In this document: piece by piece, positions 7,849 through 14,054 of the stretch | Layout of the letters: the number at the start of each line of letters is the position of its first letter | How positions within the stretch are numbered: the first letter of the stretch is position 1 | From: an uncultured Porphyromonadaceae bacterium | GTDB lineage: Bacteria; Bacteroidota; Bacteroidia; Bacteroidales; Muribaculaceae | DNA: 52,073 nucleotides | Assembly (NCBI GenBank): GCA_902493335.1 | Contig: CABUPJ010000022.1 | Coordinates: 1 to 52,073 of the forward strand | Direction: 5' to 3' | The notes under the pieces: generated by a model | Database searches by the model: none | Seen by the model: the letters and a program-made list of their open reading frames with translations, nothing else | What the model was told of the DNA's origin: nothing | Program-made: the position numbers and the translations under genes

Positions 7849-7888
7849 CGCGTATTATATCAAATTTCAGATTTATCAGTTGTTTTCT

Positions 7889-9457
7889 ATGAAAAAGCTT
7901 TACTCTTTTGCTGCGGTGCTGTGTATGACACTGACCGCACACGCTGAAATCAATGTCGTGCCGGCTCTTTCGGCCACATCTTATCAGAATCAGGTTGCGG
8001 TCAATGTCGCTGAGGCCGATGCAACAGCCGAAGACGCCACCGTCTGGGGCGACTGGCAGGATCTCGGCACCGCCTCGGTATCTTATTGCGGCGCACCCTA
8101 CTCGGGCACAAAGACCGGCGCGCCCATGTGGCGCCGCGATGCCGCCGACGGTTCGAAGCACATCCAGTATCGCATCGACGGCTATCTCTTCTCGAACATC
8201 GACGGCGTCGAGGCACGTCCCCTTGTCATCGACATCATCGACGACAACCTCTATGTCTATCCACAGGAACTCCCGGCCCTTGACATCAAAGACCAGGCCG
8301 GCAACAAAGTCGAGCGCTCGCTCTCGGTCGTCGACTATGCCACGGCCACAGAGAACGATGTCTACCGCGTCATGTATCACTTCAACACCGACAAGAACTT
8401 CTTTGAAATATGGCTCTGCTACTATTTCAGCGACAACGGCGAGGTTGTCAACCAGCAGTATATCGAGTCTATCACCTCTGAAGCCGCACAGACAGTAGAA
8501 TTGCCGTCGTTCATGGCTTTCGGCGGCGAGAACGGCATGGGCTTCCTGCCCGCCGAAAGCTCGGCTGAGACTTTCATGCTCGAGTATGCCATCGTCAAAG
8601 GCTCAGGCGCCGACGCCGAGGGCAAATCTCTGGCCGACCGTCTGGAGGCCAAAGACCAGTCACTGATGATAATGTCGCAGATGGCCGGCCAGATCATGGT
8701 CGCTCCCGCCGAGGGTCCCGGCCGCTATACCATCGCCGTGGCCGCCTATGACATAAACGAGAAACTGCTTGGCACCTCGACATGCAAGATTTACTGGATG
8801 CCCGTCGAGTCATGGAACTGGGAAAGCCTTGGCGAAGCCGAAGTCACCGAAAACTTCCTCGCCGATGTCTACGGATTTGAATCTCCCACATATAAGGTCG
8901 AGATACAGAAGAGCGTCGCTACTCCGGGCCTCTACCGTCTCGTCAACCTTTACGGCGACAAGTATCCCTATGCCGAAGCTGTCACGGAGCGCACTGTCGA
9001 TTTCACCCACTATACCTATCTCCACTGCGAAGACCCGGCCCATTGCTATGTCGAAGAGACAACCGCGGGCATTATCATGGATGCGAGCGGCGAGATATTT
9101 ATCGGCTCGACTCCTCAGTACTACTCGTTTGCCTACGGATACCCTGTCGAGGCAATCGCCGAGATGATGCCCGAAGCCTTCGGCTCTCTCAGCGACGGCG
9201 TCATCACATTCCCCGCCGGCACCCTGATGGCCACCGCCACCGTCCTGCTCGACAACGGCTACGACTGGCTCGCTGTCGGCAGTCAGGGAGCATTTAAAAT
9301 TGTACTTCCCGGCAAAGACGGCGTAGCCGACATCTCGGCCGGCGACAATGCTCCGGCAGAATACTACAACCTCCAGGGCATCCGCGTCGATAATCCCGTC
9401 CCCGGCGCCCTCTATATCAGACGCCAAGGCTCAGATGCCACAAAAATTGTCTATTAA
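7889..9457 (+). CDS. Secreted protein with C-terminal EYYNLxGxR motif
   Basis: The ATG at 7889 gives MKKLYSFAAVLCMTLTAHA, a clear Sec signal peptide cut after AHA; the TTG codon three residues earlier is not needed. The mature part (about 500 residues) is beta-rich, built of repeated segments such as LEYAIVKG, YTIAVAAYD and GLYRLVNLYGD, and no enzyme domain is recognised. The last 35 residues (AEYYNLQGIRVDNPVPGALYIRR) match a short C-terminal motif shared with the protein at 38417-39901 and common in secreted proteins of Muribaculaceae and Prevotella. It may be an export or surface-attachment signal. A strong terminator follows. Confidence 0.75.
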   Translation: MKKLYSFAAVLCMTLTAHAEINVVPALSATSYQNQVAVNVAEADATAEDATVWGDWQDLGTASVSYCGAPYSGTKTGAPMWRRDAADGSKHIQYRIDGYLFSNIDGVEARPLVIDIIDDNLYVYPQELPALDIKDQAGNKVERSLSVVDYATATENDVYRVMYHFNTDKNFFEIWLCYYFSDNGEVVNQQYIESITSEAAQTVELPSFMAFGGENGMGFLPAESSAETFMLEYAIVKGSGADAEGKSLADRLEAKDQSLMIMSQMAGQIMVAPAEGPGRYTIAVAAYDINEKLLGTSTCKIYWMPVESWNWESLGEAEVTENFLADVYGFESPTYKVEIQKSVATPGLYRLVNLYGDKYPYAEAVTERTVDFTHYTYLHCEDPAHCYVEETTAGIIMDASGEIFIGSTPQYYSFAYGYPVEAIAEMMPEAFGSLSDGVITFPAGTLMATATVLLDNGYDWLAVGSQGAFKIVLPGKDGVADISAGDNAPAEYYNLQGIRVDNPVPGALYIRRQGSDATKIVY

Positions 9458-9491
9458 CTGCCACTGCAGCATATCCCGTTAAAAACTTCAT

Positions 9492-9524
9492 CCCCCCGAA
9501 AGCCACTGTCAGGCTTTCGGGGGG
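9492..9524. terminator. Hairpin terminator between convergent genes
   Basis: A perfect 13-bp stem, CCCCCCGAAAGCC (9492-9504) with its complement at 9512-9524 and loop ACTGTCA, lies between the secreted protein gene and the rubredoxin gene. T-runs are weak on both sides (GTTTTT on the minus strand), but position and stability suggest bidirectional use. Confidence 0.7.
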
Positions 9525-9550
9525 ATGGCTGTATTGTAGATGACCGGAAA

Positions 9551-9712
9551 TCAGTCGACTTTTCTGAACTGGTCTTTGCCTACGCCGCAGAGCGGACATA
9601 CCCAGTCGTCGGGAAGATCGGCAAAAGCTGTGCCGGGTTCGATACCGTTGTCGGGATCACCAATCGCGGGGTCATATACCCAGTCGCATACTTCACAAAT
9701 ATATTTATCCAT
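9551..9712 (-). CDS. Rubredoxin
   Basis: This 53-residue protein has the complete rubredoxin pattern: CEVC at residues 6-9 and CPLC at 39-42 hold the single iron, with YDPAIGDPDNGIEPGT and FADLPDDWVCP between them. Rubredoxins carry single electrons in the cytoplasm, often to oxygen- or NO-detoxifying enzymes. The gene starts about 14 nt after the hcp stop, so it is the last gene of a cupin-hcp-rubredoxin operon. Here it may feed electrons to Hcp or a related detoxifying enzyme; that pairing is inferred from gene order. An alternative ATG 6 nt upstream adds two residues. Confidence 0.95.
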   Translation of the reverse strand: MDKYICEVCDWVYDPAIGDPDNGIEPGTAFADLPDDWVCPLCGVGKDQFRKVD

Positions 9713-9726
9713 AGTCATTTAATTTT

Positions 9727-11385
9727 TTATTTGTTATTGATAAGAGTTGCTATATCGTTCTCGACAGTCGAGATGGTGCCGATGTTGAATTTTTCCTGAA
9801 GCACCTTCAGTATGTCAGGCGTAAAGAAAGCGGGAAGGGTCGGACCGGTATGAATGTCAGTGACACCCAGTGACAGAAGGGCAAGCAGAACTATCACAGC
9901 CTTCTGTTCATACCATGCGATATTGTAGACAATCGGCAGATCGTTGATGCTCCCGACTTTGAAAGCGTCTTTGAGCGCCATGGCGATGCGCACGAGCGAA
10001 TATGAGTCGTTGCACTGGCCTGCGTCAAGCACACGCGGGACTCCCTCGATATCGCCCAACGGAAGTTTGTTGTAACGGTATTTTGCACATCCGGCGGTCA
10101 GGATTACGCAGTCTTCGGGGAGGGCTTCGGCAAAGCGGGTGTAATAGTCTCGCGAGGGGAACCGGCCGTCACATCCGGCCATGACGACAAATTTGCGTAT
10201 CTTGCCCCGGTTGATAAGGTCTATGATCTTCGGCGCCAGCTCTATTACCTGATGATGGGCGAAACCGCCGGTTATCGTGCCATGCTCGATTTCGACCGGA
10301 GGCGGGCATCGGCGGGCATGCTCGATTAACGCCGAGAAGTCTTTGGTACCGTCGCTTCCGGTCTCGATGTGGTGTGTTCCGGGCATGCCGACGACGCCTG
10401 TCGTATAGACGCGGTCGAGATAAGTGCAGTTCTTGCGCGGCGGCACGATGCAGTTTGATGTAAACAGGAAAACGCCGTTGAATTTCTCGAACTCGTCGGT
10501 CTGACGCCACCACGCGTTGCCATAGTTGCCGGCGAAATGGGGATATTTCCTGAACGCCGGATAATACTGGCCGGGGAGCATCTCTGAGTGGGTATAGACG
10601 TCGACGCCCTTGTCGCGGCTCTGTTCGAGAAGTTCTTCGAGATCTTTTAGGTCGTGGCCGCTGATGAGGATGCCCGGACGATTGCGCACCCCGATGTCGA
10701 CCTTGGTGATTTCAGGATTTCCGTATGTCTCGGTGTTTGCCTTGTCGAGCAGAGCCATGACATCGACACCGCCGCTGCCGACGGCAAGAACGAGCGGCAG
10801 AAGTTCGCCGACGCCGATATCGGCGCGGGCCGTTTCAGCCATCGCGTTTTCGATTACCGCATATACGTCATCGCTCTCATAACCGAGATTGGCCGCATGA
10901 CGCGCATAGGCAGCCATGCCTTTGCAGCCATATATAGCCAGCTGCTTTAGGGCGCGGACATCGGGGTCGGCATCGGCAAGCACACCGGTCACGGATTCAT
11001 ATTTCTCAGCCTCGTCAGGAGTCGCGTAAAATCCTATCTGAGGAAGTGAAGGCAGCCCGACACCATGCTCCTCGGCCCTGGCGATGAGAGCGGTCTTGAG
11101 CTCGAATGCCCGGCGGATATAATCGTCAAGCGACGCGTTGTCGAAGTTGGCGTTAGTGATTGTCGTGAAAAGAGCGTCAATCACTTCGTGACTTGCCTCA
11201 CGCGATGCCAGGCCTTTGCCGCGCAGCGCACGGTTTATCGCCGATATGCCGCGGACGGCATAAAGAAGAATATCCATTCTCGCCGATGTCCCGGGACGCT
11301 TGCCGCAGACACCGACAACTTCACAGCCTTTATTGCGTGCTGTCTCCTGGCACTGATAGCAGAACATTTCAGGTCGTTTATCCAT
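9727..11385 (-). CDS. hcp: Hydroxylamine reductase (hybrid cluster protein)
   Basis: The 552-residue length and features are those of Hcp. The N-terminal iron-sulfur cluster motif is C9-x2-C12-x8-C21-x5-C27 in CYQCQETARNKGCEVVGVCGK-like sequence. Hybrid-cluster ligand regions are present, including LISGHDLKDLEELL, LFTSNCIVPP, VVMAGCDGR, ILTAGCAKYRYNK and DAGQCNDSYS. Hcp reduces hydroxylamine in vitro and acts in cells mainly on nitric oxide, protecting anaerobes from nitrosative stress. The gene lies 11 nt after a cupin gene and just before rubredoxin. No HcpR-type regulator gene is seen nearby. Confidence 0.95.
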   Translation of the reverse strand: MDKRPEMFCYQCQETARNKGCEVVGVCGKRPGTSARMDILLYAVRGISAINRALRGKGLASREASHEVIDALFTTITNANFDNASLDDYIRRAFELKTALIARAEEHGVGLPSLPQIGFYATPDEAEKYESVTGVLADADPDVRALKQLAIYGCKGMAAYARHAANLGYESDDVYAVIENAMAETARADIGVGELLPLVLAVGSGGVDVMALLDKANTETYGNPEITKVDIGVRNRPGILISGHDLKDLEELLEQSRDKGVDVYTHSEMLPGQYYPAFRKYPHFAGNYGNAWWRQTDEFEKFNGVFLFTSNCIVPPRKNCTYLDRVYTTGVVGMPGTHHIETGSDGTKDFSALIEHARRCPPPVEIEHGTITGGFAHHQVIELAPKIIDLINRGKIRKFVVMAGCDGRFPSRDYYTRFAEALPEDCVILTAGCAKYRYNKLPLGDIEGVPRVLDAGQCNDSYSLVRIAMALKDAFKVGSINDLPIVYNIAWYEQKAVIVLLALLSLGVTDIHTGPTLPAFFTPDILKVLQEKFNIGTISTVENDIATLINNK

Positions 11386-11396
11386 ATCTGTCGGGT

Positions 11397-11735
11397 TTAC
11401 ATCTTGCTTGATCTTATCTTAACAAGTATCACCTTCGAGTCGTCAAGCGCGACGACGCTGTGACGGACACCTTCGCCCATAAGCATGAATTCGCCCGCTT
11501 TGATGACATGAGGCTGGTCAAGCATAGTGAACTTGACTTCACCTTCGATGACATATACCATCACTTCAGCGGGTGCGAGATGTTCGGCAAGCGCCTGTCC
11601 GGCCTTGAATGCCAGCAACGATACGCCGCCGTTTGCATTCTCAAAAATATTTTTGAAATGTACTTTGTCAGTTCCGTCCTCGATCTGTGACGCGAGGTTA
11701 TGGACTTCTCCGAATCTATAGTCTGTATTCAACAT
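11397..11735 (-). CDS. Cupin domain protein, first gene of the hcp operon
   Basis: The start at 11735 (MLNTDYRFGEVHNLASQ) gives 112 residues, the usual size of a single-domain cupin; an upstream in-frame extension is AT-rich and not protein-like. Cupin motif 1 is represented by LAFKAGQALAEHLAPAEVMVYVIEGEV, with H and E as likely metal ligands, and motif 2 by AGEFMLMGEGVRHSV. Similar cupins sit beside hcp or redox genes in many anaerobes and may sense or bind a small molecule or metal, but the role is not established. A TAACTTAA about 15 nt upstream may be a -7 box. Confidence 0.85.
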   Translation of the reverse strand: MLNTDYRFGEVHNLASQIEDGTDKVHFKNIFENANGGVSLLAFKAGQALAEHLAPAEVMVYVIEGEVKFTMLDQPHVIKAGEFMLMGEGVRHSVVALDDSKVILVKIRSSKM

Positions 11736-11847
11736 AGCTGTTAGCATTAAGTTAGTAATAAAATCTGAAACTTTTTTTCGATAGCATATTAACATCACTT
11801 CGACGCCGATTGTTCGGCTTACCTGCATTTCCCCTCAGACGGGCCGT

Positions 11848-12456
11848 TCAGTTGGCACGCGGTTCGCGCGGCATAAGCTGCCAGGCGCGGTAAGGCTCGC
11901 CGAGCATCCTGACATAGCGGTGCCAGTAGGCATCGTCACTTAGCGAGAGCAGCATTGTCTTGTCTGAGGGACAGTCGGCCACCGCCCAGCTGTTGGCATG
12001 CAACTCGCTTTTAAGCTGCTCGGCAGTCCAGCCGCTGTAACCGATAAAGAATCTGATAAGTCCGTCGAGCGGATATCCGCTGTTGACATAATCGATCGCG
12101 GCGTCGAAATCACCCCCAAGCCACAAACCGGGCGCAAACTGTTTGGCTCCCGCAAAGACATCATCGCCGAGAGTGTGCATGAATACCATGCGGTCGGAGC
12201 CGAGGGGACCGCCGCAATAGACCGGCACCCTGCTCTCTGACGACACTCCGTCGAGATAGCTGTCGAGAGTGTGACCGGTCTGATTGTTCATGACCAGACC
12301 GAGTGCTCCGTCACTTTCATCATAATCGACTATGCCCACGACCGAGTGACAGAAACATGCCTCGTCAACGAACGGATCGGCTATCATCAGCGAGCCTTGA
12401 CCGACCGTAGTCGTTCTCGCCGGAACATTGAACAGAGTTGTGGTTAGATCTCTCAT
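11848..12456 (-). CDS. YqgE/AlgH family protein (UPF0301)
   Basis: The 202-residue protein shows the UPF0301 pattern: GQGSLMIADPFVDEACFCHSVVGIVDY, ALGLVMNN, VYCGGPLGSDRMVFMHTL, WLGGDFDAAIDYV and RFFIGYSGWTAEQLKSEL. These are cytoplasmic proteins of unknown biochemical role; AlgH was named from an effect on alginate transcription in Pseudomonas. The gene is alone, with its own upstream region shared with the divergent lipoprotein gene. Length fits the family. Confidence 0.92.
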   Translation of the reverse strand: MRDLTTTLFNVPARTTTVGQGSLMIADPFVDEACFCHSVVGIVDYDESDGALGLVMNNQTGHTLDSYLDGVSSESRVPVYCGGPLGSDRMVFMHTLGDDVFAGAKQFAPGLWLGGDFDAAIDYVNSGYPLDGLIRFFIGYSGWTAEQLKSELHANSWAVADCPSDKTMLLSLSDDAYWHRYVRMLGEPYRAWQLMPREPRAN

Positions 12457-12628
12457 GTCGTTTATATGCTAAAGTGTTACAATTCTATAACAAATCGAAT
12501 ATACGAATTGATTAACAGACGGTAGCATTTTATTTCAGACCATCCTGCCGAGCGAACTTTTGACACTGCCGTTTGTTCTCATTTCTGAGATAACAATGCA
12601 GAAACACAACTCTTTTATTTGATATGTT

Positions 12629-13159
12629 ATGAAAAAGATTTTATTAACGGTTGCCGTCGCGGCAGCCATCATGACAGTCGGCTGTAACACCGCCGCCGAC
12701 CGTGAAGAAAAAGCTGAACAGTCACTTCAGTATAAGATTGAAAACTGCACCAACCCCGATTCGCTCAAAATTTATGTCGAGCAGGCTAAATCATATGCGG
12801 CCAGGCTCGCTTCAGAGGGCAAGCTCGACGAGGCCAGGAAATATCTTGACGACATAACTCCTGCAATCGACAAAGCCGATCCATCGCTCAAACAGCAGTG
12901 GAGCAGTGCCGTCGAAGCCATCAAGGGCGTGACCGTCAATGCCGCAGACTCTGTCGCCGACGCCGTCTCAGATAAATATGAAGAGGCTAAAAGCGGCTCG
13001 AAAGATGTTGTCGATAAAGTCGTCGATGGCACCAAAGAGGTAGCCGGCAAGGTCAAGGACGGTTCGGTCGAGACTTACGAAAAAGTCAAAGACGGCTCGA
13101 AAGACGCTTATGACAAAGCAAAAGAAGGCACCGAAAAACTCCTCGACAAGGTCAAATAA
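12629..13159 (+). CDS. Lipoprotein with amphipathic LEA-like repeats
   Basis: The 176-residue protein starts with a lipoprotein signal ending MTVGC (Cys19). The mature part is highly charged and helical. Its last 80 residues are imperfect 11-mer repeats (KVKDGSVETYE, KVKDGSKDAYD, KAKEGTEKLLD) like late-embryogenesis-abundant or apolipoprotein helices, which lie along membranes or protect proteins on desiccation. The likely location is a periplasmic or outer-membrane face. Function is unknown. It is followed by a very strong bidirectional terminator shared with efp. Confidence 0.8.
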   Translation: MKKILLTVAVAAAIMTVGCNTAADREEKAEQSLQYKIENCTNPDSLKIYVEQAKSYAARLASEGKLDEARKYLDDITPAIDKADPSLKQQWSSAVEAIKGVTVNAADSVADAVSDKYEEAKSGSKDVVDKVVDGTKEVAGKVKDGSVETYEKVKDGSKDAYDKAKEGTEKLLDKVK

Positions 13160-13181
13160 ATCTTCTCCGGGAAGCTATAAT

Positions 13182-13231
13182 AAAAAGAGACGTCAGCCAC
13201 GGCGGCTATGCCGTGGCTGACGTCTCTTTTT
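13182..13231. terminator. Bidirectional intrinsic terminator (lipoprotein gene / efp)
   Basis: A perfect 22-bp stem (13182-13203 with 13210-13231, loop GGCTAT) carries an A-run on the left and a T-run on the right, so it works as a terminator for both convergent genes. Confidence 0.92.
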
Positions 13232-13264
13232 CTCGTTTTTATGAAGTGTTTCGCTGTCGGGCGA

Positions 13265-13831
13265 TTACTGTTTGATGCGTTCAACGTAGCTGCCGTCGCG
13301 GGTGTCGATGCGCACCTTGTCGCCGATGTTGCAGAACAGAGGCACACGCACTTCGGCGCCAGTCTCGACTGTGGCGGGCTTGAGGGTGTTGGTGGCTGTG
13401 TCACCCTTGATGCCGGGCTCGGTATAGGTGATTTCGAGAACGACGCTGGTCGGCATCTCGCAGGTGAGGATGGTGTCGGTTGCCGCGTGAACCATAGCCT
13501 CGCAAATGTCACCCTCTTTGAGGAACTGAACGCCGTCGATGCTCTCGCCGGGTATAGCTACCTGCTCGAAAGTCTCGGTGTGCATGAAGTTGTAGCCCAT
13601 ATCGTCTTTGTAGAGATACTGGTAGGGACGACGCTCGATGCGTACTTCCTCGACCTTGACGCCTGAGTTCCAGGTCTTGTCGATTACACGGCCGGTCTTG
13701 ACATTTTTGAGTTTGGTGCGCACGAAAGCCGGGCCTTTGCCGGGTTTTACATGGAGAAACTCAACGATAAAGAAGTAGTTGCCGTCGATGTCAAGGCACA
13801 TACCGTTTTTAAAATCAGCTGTTGTTGCCAT
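13265..13831 (-). CDS. efp: Translation elongation factor P
   Basis: The 188-residue protein has the three-domain EF-P architecture. The domain I loop carries KPGKGPAF with Lys32 at the tip, the position that is modified or acts unmodified at the ribosomal peptidyl-transferase centre. The OB-fold regions ERRPYQYLYKDDMGYNFMHTETFEQ and the C-terminal DTRDGSYVERIKQ match well. EF-P relieves stalling at polyproline stretches. The gene is monocistronic, with its own promoter and a hairpin at the 5' end of its leader. Confidence 0.97.
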   Translation of the reverse strand: MATTADFKNGMCLDIDGNYFFIVEFLHVKPGKGPAFVRTKLKNVKTGRVIDKTWNSGVKVEEVRIERRPYQYLYKDDMGYNFMHTETFEQVAIPGESIDGVQFLKEGDICEAMVHAATDTILTCEMPTSVVLEITYTEPGIKGDTATNTLKPATVETGAEVRVPLFCNIGDKVRIDTRDGSYVERIKQ

Positions 13832-13892
13832 AAAAAAGTCTTATGCTTATTTGTTTAAAAATTTATATTTCAAGATTTTAACCCTATAAATC

Positions 13893-13926
13893 AAGCGTCG
13901 CCGACGCTTTTGCGGTTACAAAGTTA
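13893..13926 (-). promoter_or_regulatory. efp promoter and leader hairpin
   Basis: On the minus strand TAACTTTG (13919-13926) is a good -7 box. Just after the expected transcription start lies a hairpin with 7-bp stem AAGCGTC/GACGCTT (13893-13909), about 60 nt before the efp start codon. It could stabilise or regulate the leader. Confidence 0.55.
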
Positions 13927-13991
13927 CAAAACTCAGCCGATTTTTGTGATATAAACAGGCAAGTTTTTGGCTGAAATTCAAGACAAATGCT

Positions 13992-13999
13992 TAACTTTG
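13992..13999 (+). promoter_or_regulatory. Promoter of the tandem-receiver/PEP-synthase-like operon
   Basis: TAACTTTG, with a TTG at 13967-13969 about 22 nt earlier, fits the Bacteroidetes promoter; the start codon at 14055 is 55 nt downstream. Confidence 0.65.
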
Positions 14000-14054
14000 C
14001 TAAACAAATCGGTCGCGCGGCGGCTTATGCCGGCGACGTTTCAATTGTCACAGG

